A stretch of DNA of 64,000 nucleotides from Cyanophora paradoxa (Eukaryota > Glaucocystophyceae > Cyanophorales > Cyanophoraceae): the NCBI GenBank assembly GCA_004431415.1, contig QPMI01000535.1, forward strand, positions 248,001 through 312,000, in the 5' to 3' direction. The position numbers and the translations under genes were made by a program. The number at the start of each line of letters is the position of its first letter. Position 1 is the first letter of the stretch. The notes beneath the pieces were generated by a model. It ran no database searches. It was not told where the DNA came from and worked only from the letters and a program-made list of their open reading frames with translations. Shown here piece after piece: positions 12,301 through 22,336 of the stretch.

Positions 12301-12424
12301 TGCGCGCCGGCGCCCCGCGTCGACGTCCAGTTGATTGCAAGAGCGGTCGCGGTCGCCGGCGCCGGCGAGGGAAGGCAGCGCGGACCTGCTCGACGAGCTG
12401 CGCGTCGTAAGCCGGCTCCTCCAT
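9304..12424 (-). CDS. Large unknown protein, many short exons
   Basis: ATG at 12424 begins MEEPAYDAQLVEQ; the next exon reads LHGALELMRHSGFSVSMEHG and VGGPAETSVSVET. The join AA/C gives DCYAPFTAYRVVTDFEGMPA and SAILSHSRTK. Then DFNEFTVRETEIAQLEAAPP, GWLLESFMLRATR, LPDGSAFGIRVPVEREGGIW, YREKMRTLSAWHIAG (11510-11555), and, after a long intron, YTFLALEKPRSFVSYLPGY (about 11000-11060) and RQLFCRLLAKYTLRVRRIVLQ (10800-10855). Distal exons are Ala/Pro-rich, with SVEAARASLELSLRLESMSL and an in-frame stop near 9304. Possible further exons downstream (FAAFLNERLSDA near 9030; a Pro/Ala-rich ORF reaching 8390) could extend it if the stop at 9304 is intronic. I recognise no family. Whether the parts above and below 11.1 kb are one gene is inferred from strand, spacing and lack of an intervening start. 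Confidence 0.5.
9650..9683. repeat. Tandem palindrome (GTCTAGAC)n
   Basis: Four successive overlapping GTCTAGAC palindromes just upstream, on the minus strand, of the exon encoding the LELSLRLES segment; probably intronic. Confidence 0.75.
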
Positions 12425-13074
12425 CGGAATTGCTGCCGGCAGCTTGCAGCTCACGCGAGCGTTTCGTGGGCGATTCGCCGGCCTGACGGGGTCAGGAAGG
12501 AGCACCGTCCGAGCACCTACTGCCGAGTCGGCGCTGACCGAGGCCCGATTCTACAGAATATCCAGCACTAATGGCACTATGCTAGCTGGGGTTCCAAAGC
12601 GATGTCTGTAAAACCAAATCAGCGGCCGCAACGCCGTAGTCCCGCCCCCTGCTCGTGTTGCTCTCGCGGCATCGGTTGCTCGTGCGCGCAGCCGACTTCT
12701 GCCGGTAACGCTGCAGCGCAGCGATGCTTCCGCGAGGGGGGTATGCGAGCGACTTCTGTTCTCCGCACGCTCCGGACGACCGTGACACGTACCCGTGCGA
12801 CCTCCTTCCCGTCATGCTCCGCACGCTGCGCCTCCGTCCGGCCGTCCCGGCCTCTTCCTCGGTGCATGCTGGATGTCGATTCGCGTCCCGGTCGCCGTAT
12901 CCGCGGCGGCTCTGATCGACCGCCGCATGCGCAGCTTCGGCGGCCGGCGGGCGAGGTCATCCCGCGTCGCAACCACACGCAGGACGTCCACCATGGACAT
13001 CAGCACCTCATGCCCCACCACCATGTACGCACCATCGCGCCGCCGACGCGGCCCGCAACCGACGGGGGCGGCAG

Positions 13075-15427
13075 AGCCCCGCGCCGAAGACGCTGGTGCT
13101 CAGCCAGAAGGAGATTGCGATGTTGCTGACGACGGAGCTCGCGTTCCCGGCCGTCGAGCGGACCTTCGCGGCACTCGGTCCGCACCCGCGCGGGCGGCGG
13201 GCCGTGACGCGCGTGCGCCGCGCCGAGGAAGTGAACCTCGCGCAGGGCGCGACGAGATCCACGTGCACAAGAAGCTCTTCATCGACATCCCACAGGCACG
13301 CGTCCCCGGCCCGATGTCGTCAGCGCCCGCTCGCCGGCGCGCCCCGGCCTGACGCCGCGCTCCAGATCTTCGCGGGCGAGTTCGCCGGCATGCCGGCGTA
13401 CGTCGACAACCCGCCCTCGGTCGGCTTCAAGGTCCGCCCGCCCGTCCGCCCGCCCGACGCATGTGCCGGCCGGCCGCCCGGCCGTTTCCTTTCCGCCGCG
13501 CGGCGCCCGAATTTGATCGCCTCGGCGGCCGCCGGCAGTGGGTCAACACGCACCCGAATAACCGCAACCGCCACGGCCTCCCGACGCTCATGGGCACCTT
13601 CATCCTCAGCGACCCATGTGCGAACGAAGGCCGCCGAAGCGCGCCGCGCCGCCCCCGCTGATCCTCCGCCGGCCAGCGAGCGCCGTGCCGATCGCGATCA
13701 TGGACGGCACAATCCTCACGGCCGTCCGCACGGGCTGCGCCTGCGCCGTCGCCTCGAAGTACCTCGCCAAGAAGGCGCGCGCCCGTACCCCCCGGCCGGC
13801 CTCGTCCCCCCCCGCCTGACGACGCTCGCGGCAGGTCCCCCGCACGCTCGGCCTCATCGGCACGGGCATGCAGGTGCCCGCCCCCCCGCCTTGGCGCCCC
13901 CCGCCTCCGCTCGCCGCCGCCCACTCCGCACCCCCCGCCCCTTCTCCGCAGGCCCGCATGCAGATCGCGGCGCACCGCTACCTGTACGCCCCCCTGGGGG
14001 TGCGCCTCAACGTCCTCGTCGCCGATCGCGACCCCGAGGCCGCCGAGAAGTTCGTCCACGAGGTCCGTACCCCCCCCCCCCCCTTCCGAGACGCGCCGCC
14101 GGCCGGATTCGAGCCCGTGCTATTTTCGCGGCGCAGGTGGGGGGCAAGGTCGCGTCGCTGGAGGAGGCGGCCCACTGCGACATCGTCTGCACCACGACCC
14201 CCTCCCGCGAGCCGGTGGGCCGGGGTTGAGGAGGGGAGCGCGCACCCCCGCCCTGCCCCTACTAAACCGCCCTTTGTTCTCTCAGATCGTGAAGCGGAAG
14301 TGGATCAACCCCGGGGCGCACATCAACGCAATTGGCGCCGACTCCCCGGGCAAGCAGGTCCGTGCCAAGAGAGAGAGGGTCTCTTCGGGGCGGCATAAAA
14401 TCCGTGCCATTAATGGGTGGCTATCAAGAGATCGTCGAGATAATCTGTCAGGTGGCATGAATGCAGCAATGCGGTAGTAGTATGCTCAGGCCAGGCGGTG
14501 CCCCCTAGGCTAAGGCGGGTCCCTGCCCGAGCGTCGCACTGCCCGGCGTCCCGCCTGTTCCGGTATCCCCGCAGTTCTGACCCCCTCCTCCTCCCCCTCG
14601 CGCAGGAGCTCGACCCCTCGCTCCTCAAGCACGCGCGGGCACGCACCCCCCCCCCCCCCTTCCCCCTCTCCCCACGCCTGAAAGGGGGTACAGGTCTTCG
14701 TGGACGACATGGAGCAGGCGATCCCGTCGGGCGAGGTCAACATGCCCATCTCCAAGGGTCCGTACCCCTCCTCTCCGCCCCCCCATCCTTCCGCCCTTGA
14801 CGCGTCTTCTTCTTCTCGTTCCGGCAGGGATCCTGAAGCGCGAGGACCTCGCCGGCTCGCTGGGCCAGGTGCGCCCGCCGGCAGAGGCTTCTCCCGGGGC
14901 GGCGCGCGCGCGGGGGACGCTGGGCGGGGGCGGGCCCTCCAGCTCTTAGCCCGCCTTCGATTTCCGCCGGATCCGGGGCTGACGACTCCGGCGCGGCGCG
15001 GCAGGTGGTGGCGGGCCTCGTCAAGGGCCGCACCGCCGACGACCAGGCCCGCCCCGCCCGGCCCCTTCCTTCCGCCCTCGAGCGGCGTCTGAGGGGGCGC
15101 GGGCGGGGGCGCAGATCACGATCTTCGACTCGACGGGCCTCGCGGTCCACGACACCGCCATCGCCGTGCGCCCCCGGCCCGCCCCCGGCCCCGGCCCCGG
15201 CCCCGTCGCCCTTCTCTCGATGCCTCCCCCTGCGGCCGAGGCGCTGAGGCGGGTCCCGGGGCGGGGGCGCAGCGGGTGGTGTACGAGCGCGCGCGGCAGC
15301 TCGGCGTCGGCGTCGAGGTCCGCGTACCCCCCCACGAGGCTCCCCTCCGGCCTCTGAGAGGGAGGTCCGGCGCGCGCAGGTTCAGATCTTCAACAACGAC
15401 GAGATCCACTGGCCCCGCGACGCCTAG
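13075..15427 (+). CDS. Ornithine cyclodeaminase / mu-crystallin family dehydrogenase
   Basis: About fourteen short exons spell a typical family member: LVLSQKEIAMLLTTELAFPA, AGEFAGMPAYVDNPPSVGFK, KXWVNTHPNNRNRHGLPTLMG (13550), PIAIMDGTILTAVRTGCACA, the Rossmann glycine motif TLGLIGTGMQ (13850), ARMQIAAHRYLY, GVRLNVLVADRDPEAAEKFV, GKVASLEEAAHCDIVCTTTP, KWINPGAHINAIGADSPGKQ, ELDPSLLKHA, VFVDDMEQAIPSGEVNMPIS, ILKREDLAGSLGQ, ITIFDSTGLAVHDTAIA, VYERARQLGVGVEV and QIFNNDEIHWPRDA plus stop at 15425-15427. The family binds NAD(P) and acts as ornithine cyclodeaminase, alanine dehydrogenase or ketimine reductase; the substrate cannot be told here. Introns are 50-150 nt with C-rich GTACCCC or GTGCG donors and GCAG acceptors. 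The first coding exon with the true ATG is not certain; the acceptor near 13074 suggests a short upstream exon. Confidence 0.88.
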
Positions 15428-16092
15428 CCGCCTAGCCACCTAGCCGCCCCGCTCCGCCACGCCCCGCCTCGCTGGCTGTCACAGTGTAGGCCCCCTCGCC
15501 GCGGCCGCCCGGCCCCGAGGCCTGCCGAGTCTGATTAGATGGCTTGAGAGCGGGCGGGAGCTGCAGCTTTAGGGTCGCTTCAATTTCGTCCTCAAAGATA
15601 TCCCCAAGTTGGTTAACGTTCCAGCAAATCGAATCCGCCGCTACCATGACCATGGCATGCCCGGCCTCCATGATGGAGCCCGAGCACGAGCTGCACGAGA
15701 AGTTTTTCGAACCGTTGAACTGGATTCTGGAATTCGAAGCAGAACTTGCCATGGCCATTGATCGGACCGAAATTATGGCGATGTTGAGCAGGTTAATAGA
15801 GAGCCGGAGAGCCGAGCTCCATTGATCATCGGATCACGAGTTGATCGGTGAATAGTATCGCCAGTACAGTATCGGACCGGCCACGGCTCTGATGGAGCCC
15901 GAGCACGGGCTGCAGCTGCAGGCCGCGGCTCTCGTAATGTCCTGGCTCTCCCATCGTCGCTTCCTGGCGATACTGTTCACCATGAGCGGTTCACATTCGA
16001 CTTCACAGACAGCCGCGGCAGAGCAAGGGGCGCGGCGGGGCTCGAAGCTCGAGCGAGGGGCCCGCCCCGCCCTTCGGCGCCTGCGCCTGCGC
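15428..16092. other. Spacer between convergent genes
   Basis: Starts with CCTAGCC tandem units (15423-15448). A short ATGGAGCCCGAGCACG word occurs twice (about 15671 and 15892), each within a larger partly similar stretch, suggesting a local duplication. A 93-codon open frame (15544-15825) lacks family resemblance and codon bias; not called as a gene. Confidence 0.45.
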
Positions 16093-17406
16093 CTAGATCC
16101 AGTTGTCCGGGCGGGTCTTGACCCAGCGCGCGATGCCTGCGGGCCGCCGGATCGCGAGCGGGCGTGAGGGAGGGACGGAAGAGCACGGGAGATGCCCCAG
16201 GCCCTCAATTCCCCTCGCGCACCGCTGTGGCAGGCCGTCTTGTCGACGGCCTTCCGCAGGTTCGGGAGCGTGTCCAGCACCGCGTTCACCTTGTCCTGCG
16301 CGCCGCGAACCCCGTCAGCCCGGGCCCGCCTCCCGCGCCCGTACCCCGGCGCGGGTCCCACCTTCGCGTCGTAGAAGTCGCGGAGAAGGTAGTAGAACTG
16401 TACATGTGCGCCACGGCGCCACGTCAGGGGCACGTCGAATTTGGGGGAAAGGGGGGTACGGGGGCGCACGTGGATGTCCGCGAGGGAGAGGCGGTTGCCG
16501 ACGAGGTACCCCCCGAAGCCGTCCGCCGCGTTCTTCGCCGCGAACGCCTCTACCCCCTTCAGCAGCGCCGCGAAGGTTGTGCTCCAGTACTCCTCAACCT
16601 GGGGTACGGGTTCGCACCCGCTCGGGGGGTACGGGATCGATCGAGAGCGGACCTTGGCCGGGCTCTCCTTCTTCGCGTCCATGTACTTCTGCTTGATGTC
16701 CAGCGCCTCTGCGGGGGGTACGCGTCGCCGCGCAGGCCCGGCGAGGGAGGGGGGTACGCACGCTCGCAGAGCGCGTCGATGAGGGCCGCCTGGATCTCGT
16801 CGTCTCCGAACATGCCGAAGCGCTGCGGGGGAGACTGAGCGGCGCGGGTACAGCGCGCGCGCATGGCCAGGGGTACGGGCGCGCACGCGGGCGAGGTAGC
16901 GCTCGATGGCGTGCGACTGGGGGATGATCTTGCCGTCCACGTGCAGGACCGGGATCTGGCCTGCGGATCGCGCTCGGATCGTTGGCGTGCGGGTCTAAGA
17001 GGGGCGCCGGCCCGGGTGCGCGGACCGAACGGGAACTTCCCGGCTGCGGGCGCAGCGCGCGCGCGCGTGCGTCAGCGTACGTCATTGCGGGCGGGCAGCG
17101 AAAGTCTGCCTCCCCCGGCGAACCTTCCTTGTCCGCGTTGAACTCGGGCTGCGCAGAAGCGCGCGGCGGTCGTCAGCGCCGCGCGGTTGGAGCGCCGGCG
17201 CCGCGGGCGGCCGGCGAGCAGCGGCCGATCCAACGCCCGCGCGTCATCGAGGCGCGGGGAGGGGGAGGCGAACCCGCTCGAACGTCTTCGAGATCGGGTA
17301 CCTAGCGATGCGGCGTCACAGGCAAGGAGGCGAAGCGCGAAGCGAGCCGCCGTCACCTGTAGTCCTCGTACTTCACACCAGCCGCCGCGAACACAAGGCG
17401 AGCGAC
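16093..17406 (-). CDS. Sigma-class glutathione S-transferase, N-terminal exon not found
   Basis: Read on the minus strand from 17406: VARLVFAAAGVKYEDYR (exon 17357-17406), then PEFNADKE, GKFPFG, and QIPVLHVDGKIIPQSHAIER with YLAR, the classic glutathione-site region in which the SHAIERYLAR stretch holds the G-site Gln-Ser pair. The alpha-helical C-domain follows: FGMFGDDEIQAALIDALCE, EALDIKQKYMDAKKESPAK, VEEYWSTTFAALLKGVEAFA, FGGYLVGNRLSLADIH (N-capping box region), FYYLLRDFYDAK, DKVNAVLDTLPNLRKAVDKT and a final exon GIARWVKTRPDNWI with stop at 16093-16095. The family conjugates glutathione or isomerises prostanoid-like substrates in the cytosol. The exon with the start Met and catalytic Tyr should lie between about 17410 and 17800 but I could not prove it; a stretch reading FFTFRGDCSE near 17710-17745 is a weak candidate. 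Confidence 0.88.
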
Positions 17407-17866
17407 CTAAAGAACAAGTATCAACCATATTGGTCGCAATCATGCCGCCACGGCGCCTGCGAACCTCGCCCTTGCTGTATACGAGTCGGACCGGCGGGCC
17501 GCGTCAGCCCAGAGCGAGGCGAAGCGTTTCTAGAGAGCAGCGCATTCAATTACGACGCACCCGCGGGCATCGAAGTACCTGTGCGAAGACGCGGGGCGAC
17601 GTCAGCGAGGAAGGTTCGGGCGGTGAGGGCGGTGACGGACACTAGCTTGTAGGACGACGCGCTGATGCCCATGATTCCGGTCTGTAGTCCCTTACGGAAA
17701 AGACACGCGGCAGATCGAGTTTCGCTACAGTCCCCGCGAAAGGTGAAGAACCTGGGTATGCACAAGCGATGACAAGACCTCAGTTTCGCTGATCGAACCT
17801 GGGTACAGATCACGCCCAAATCGACCAGCACGAAACACGCTCAGAGGGCCGTTTTCTTCTACTAGA

Positions 17867-20800
17867 ATGGCCGCGGCAGACACGCTGCCGCCGCCTGCGG
17901 CGCCGATGCCTCCAAGCGCCATCCACCTGGACCCCCAAAACTTCCGAGTCCTGGGCTCGCAGCTGGGGGCTGACGAGTTCGTTTTGGACAACAGCGCCAT
18001 CGACGGCGTCATGGGGATCAACATGAAGCGCGCCCCGCGCGCTCGGCAGTTGCCCCGCCGCCGTCCGGCACTGACGCCGGCCCGCAGGAAGCTCTTCTCG
18101 ATTGACACTGACGCGCTTCAGCTCCTCTTTCACACCATCATTCGCTCTCTGCACCTGCAGAGCCAGGCGGTCGCGCAAGTGAAAGCCGGTGCGCCGTGTC
18201 CGCGCCTCCGAGTTGCCGCTCGCCGACGCGGGGCCGGCGGCGGGGCAGAGAGCGAGGCGCGGTTCGAGAGGATGCAGGCGACGATCGATTCGCAGCAGCG
18301 GGAGATCGCGGAGCTGCGGGACAGCACCTTCGACCTCGCGGCGGCGCGGGCGGAGCTTCAGGAGAACCTCGACGCCCAGAAGGAGGCCCTGGGCGCACTC
18401 CAGGCGCGCCTGCGCCTGCACCTCGCCGCCGCGCCGCTCGGCCTCCGCGCGGCCTCTCATCAGAGGCGGCGGCGCGCGGGGCAGACTCTGGTGGACGACC
18501 GCGCCTCGGAGTCCAGGGAGGCCCTGGAGGGCCTGCGGGTGCGCGGCGGCGCCCCCGCGCTCCCCGCCCCGAGCTCCGGGCCGAAGGGGCGCGCCCCGCG
18601 CGCAGTCGCGGGTGGACGAGGCGGAGCAGGGCCTCGCGACGATGCAGGAGCAGCACGCCCTCCTCGCCCAGCAGGTGTACCCCCCGCTCGCCCTCGCGCC
18701 GCCGTACCCCTGGCCGGGCGACGCTGAGACCCTTCGCTCGCAGGTGGACGGCATCGAGGAGAAGGTGATCGCGCAGACGCCCGGCCCCCTCTCCGTCCAG
18801 GCGCGGCGTACCCCTCCCCCACCCACCCCACCCCTTGCACATCTTTCTCCCCCCCCCCTGAAGGGTCCGGGGTACAGTCTCCGGCAACGGGCGGCCGGGC
18901 GCCGTCCGCGACGTCCTCCGCGGGGTCCGAGGGCGCCGCCTCCCGCCTCGCCGGGCCCTCCGCCGCCGGCCCCGCCCGCCTCTGTGCGCGCCCACCCCGC
19001 CCCGCCCCGCAACATGCAGTGCCCTCTGACTCCCCGCCGCGCAGGGGCCGACGCCAGATTGCAGGCCCGCATCGACTGGCTCACAGGCGCGCCCGCCCCG
19101 GCGCTCTCCGTACCCGCCCGCCTCGTCTGATCCCCCCCCCCCCCCCCCCCCCAGAGTCGGTCATGCGCCTCGGGGGCGCGCTGAGGGCCCTCGCGACGGC
19201 CCCGCCGGGAGCCGAGGCCCGCGACGTGCGTTTACCACCCCTCGCCTCGCCCGCGGCCCGCCTACCCTCGCTGACCCCGCTGAGCGAAGGTCATCACTGA
19301 CAACCTCCTGCCGCTGCCGCCGCCGGCGGAGGGGCCCTCGTCGGGCGCCGGCTCGCGGCGGCCCTCCGTCGCGGCCGGCTCGGTGCCGGGGTCCCCCGCG
19401 CGCAAGGCGAGCGCGGCGAGCGCGGCGGCGGCAGAGGAAGAGGGGAGCCTCCACGGGGGAGCCGGCTTCGGCGCCCTGTGCGCCCTGCCCGCCCGCCCGC
19501 CCCCCGAGGAGCGGCCCACTTCGGGCGCCTTCGCTCGCTCGCTCTGACCGCCGCCCCCGCCTTCGTCCGCAGGATGGCGAACAGGAACCTCGAGGCCCGC
19601 CTCGAGTGAGCGCCGCCGCCGCCGGTCCCCCCCGCCGTGCACCCTGAAGCGGTACCCCCCGCCAGGGCGGCGAGGGCGGCGCGGGAGGAGGAGCTCCGCT
19701 CGCTGCACGAGACGGTCCGCATCGAGTTCGAATCCCGCCTCGCGGTGCGTCTACCGCCCCCCTCACCGTACACCGTACCCCCCTGATCCTCCCCCCCCCC
19801 AGGGAGAGCTGGAGGCGCTGGAGAAGCGCGTGGGGGAGGCGCTGCGGGCGGAGGTTCGCGGGATCCAGTCCCTCCTCGACCGCAAGGCGCGCCCGTTGGG
19901 GCCGGGGGGGTACGCGCTCGCGCGGGTGGGGGTACCTGAACCCCGTCGCAGGCGGCGGCGGAGGAGTTCTCGCGCCTGTCGGTCGTCCTGAACGAGTTCG
20001 GGAAGAACGTGCGCGTACCCCGGGAACGTCCCCCTCCCCCCTTCTCCTGACTCCGGGGGGTACAGCTCCAGGCGGCCGTGGAGGAGTACCGCGAGACGGG
20101 CCGCGTTTCGGCCGAGGGGCTCGCGGACGCCGCCGCGGTACCACCCCAGCACCACCGCCGCCGTACCCCCTCCTCCCGGAAATCCGACGGGTCCGGCGGC
20201 TCGGCAGCGGCTGGAGGCGGCGGAGGGGCGGCTGTCCGAGCTGGAGGAGGCGGCGCGTGGAGCCGACGAGGCCCGCGCCTCCGACCGCGCCGTGGGCCCC
20301 CCCATCCCTGTACCCCCGACCGCCCGGCTGAGGCCGCCCGGGGCGGGCAGGGGGCGGTGCGGGTCGCGGCGCAGGTCGCCGACCTCGCCGCCCGCCTCGC
20401 CGCCCTCACCGACTCCAAGGCCGAGTGGCGCGCCCCGTACCCCCGCCTCCCCCTCGCTCGTGTACCCCCCCCCCCCCGCTGACTCCCCCCCAGGAACGAG
20501 GTGGTGGCGCTGGTGAACCGGCAGGCGGCGGTGCAGCAGGCGGAGAAGGCCGACAAGGCCTTCGTCCAGGTGCCCCCGCTCGCCTCTCCCCCTCGTACCC
20601 CTCGTGGGGGCCGAATCCAGGGCGAGAGCGTCCTCCCCCGCCTTTCGCCTCACGGCCTCCCCCGCAGGCTGCGCTGCGGAAGGTTGTGCTGAAGCTGGAC
20701 GCGGCGGCCGTCGTCCTCGGCGACGTCAAGGCCGAGCTCCGCGTCCGCCCCGGCGCCCCGCCGCCCTCCCTGCCACGCTGCTAGGCCTCACGTTCGGGCG

Positions 20801-21949
20801 GGGGCGCGCAGGAGCACGACGCTTGCCTTGCGCGCCTCCTCGAGCAGGACGGCGCCGCCGCCGCCCGCGTCCGCCCCGCCCCGCTCCGCCCCGCCCCTCG
20901 CCTTTCCCTTTCCTTTACTCTCCCCTCGCCCCCGGCAGATGCACTTCCGGTGCCTCTCGTGCGACAAGTACCAGCCCCGCGGCAGCGAGCACGCCGACAA
21001 GATGCCCCAGGCGCGCGCGAGCCCCTCCCCGCGCCCCTCGCCCGCCCCTCCCCGCGCGGCTCAGCGGGCGGGGCGCAGCTGGCGGCGTTCCCGGCGTCGC
21101 CGCAGCGCAACCCGAACCTCGTCGCCTCCCGAGAGTGAGCGAGCGCTCCCCGCCGCCATCGTTAGAAGACGAGGGCTGAGGCTGATGCTTTGCCCGCGGC
21201 GCAGCGCCTCGCCGCCGCCGTCGCGGGAGCGGCCCGCCGTCCCCTCCATCGACCTCGGCCTCGTTGGCCGCGCCGGGGGCGGGGGCGGCGGGGCGCAGTC
21301 GCAGCGCTCGCCGCAGCCGCCGGCCTCGACGCGCATCAAGCCCTCGATGCTGCGCCCGCTGTACAGCCCCACGCTTCGGGCGCTGGTGGAGGAGGGGAGC
21401 CTGGGCCTGGGCGCGCGCCCCAAGGAGGAGCGGGACTGGAACCCGGAGGCGGAGCGGGCGGAGGACGAGGGGGCGTTCCGCGAGGCCCTCGACGGCCTCG
21501 CGGGGCACGGCCCGCACCCCCGACCCAGGCCGGCATGGGCGGGGGCCTCCCGCTGCGCGTCCCGACCCTCACCCGCGGCGGCACCGCCCCCGCCGGCGCC
21601 TCCCGCCGCGACAAGGGCCCCGCCGGCGCGCCCCCGCCCCGCCCCGCCCCTCCACCCGCCACCCCGTGACGTCACGACCCCCGCAGGCTTCGGCATGCGC
21701 GGCCGCGACGAGCAGGACTCCCGCGGCTCCGGTGCGCGCTGTACCCCCTTCCCTCCCCTTCCCCCCAGTAAACCCCCCCCCCTCCCCCCGGCAGCGCGGA
21801 CGGGCGGGGGCGCCGGCGTGTCGCTCTCGGTGACGTCCTCCTCGGCGGGGGCCTCGGGGCGCGTGCTCTCCCTCGCGGGGGCGAGCCCGCCGTCGACGCG
21901 GGGCGGCCCCGGCACGGGCCCCCTCGCCGAGGAGGCCGCCGTCGACTGA
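17867..21949 (+). CDS. Long coiled-coil protein with Cys-pair near C-terminus
   Basis: ATG at 17867 opens MAAADTLPPPAAPMPPSAIH, LDPQNFRVLGSQLGADEFVL, DNSAIDGVMGINM. The join to KLFSIDTDALQLLFHTIIRS implies a GC-AG intron. Many exons carry heptad-rich, Glu/Ala/Arg/Gln helices (ERMQATIDSQQREIAELRDS; ARAELQENLDAQKEALGALQ; exons at 19660-20750 such as ELEALEKRVGEALRAEVR). Near 20940 an exon reads MHFRCLSCDKYQPRGSEHAD, a CxxC pair, followed by IKPSMLRPLYSPTLRALVEE and a low-complexity tail ending GTGPLAEEAAVD at 21949. The layout of a long coiled coil, a CLSCD motif, then a basic tail recalls DUF4795 proteins of the flagellum-linked QRICH2/C16orf96 group, but that is a memory-level resemblance only. 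Introns are mostly C-rich with GTACCCC or GTGCG donors. Confidence 0.7.
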
Positions 21950-22336
21950 GGCGGCCCGGGCCGCCCCGACCTCCCCTAGCACCTCCGCTCCGGACAGGCC
22001 GGTCTAAATTTAGAGCAGGCCGGGCTCGCCGTGGAGGGGCCCACCGGCCCCAGATCTAGATCTAGAGCAGGCTAGATTCACCAGGACCCGGAGATGCATG
22101 CTTGGGACTTGTATAGCTTTGTAAACAATTGCGAGATGATCATGCTCAGGAGAGCTATATATATGAACGGAGTAGCTATAGAATGCGCCCGGGCGGCACC
22201 AAGGGGCCGGGGGTACTCGCTTTGCCTGTTCAAGCTCGAGACAGCACGTACAGAATGTGACTAAACAGGACTTGCAATTTAATTGCACCCCGAATTCGAA
22301 TTCGCGGTCGATCGAGGCGAGGCTCGAGAGCTTGAT
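21950..22336. other. Spacer with AGATCT palindromes
   Basis: Contains TCTAGATCTAGAGCAGG near 22010-22075 (two related copies of TAGAGCAGGC) and GAATTCGAATTCG at 22291. No gene seen. Confidence 0.5.

Noticed and set aside
15544-15825. 93-codon frame between convergent genes
   Set aside because: No family resemblance, no splice context, contains part of a local duplication.
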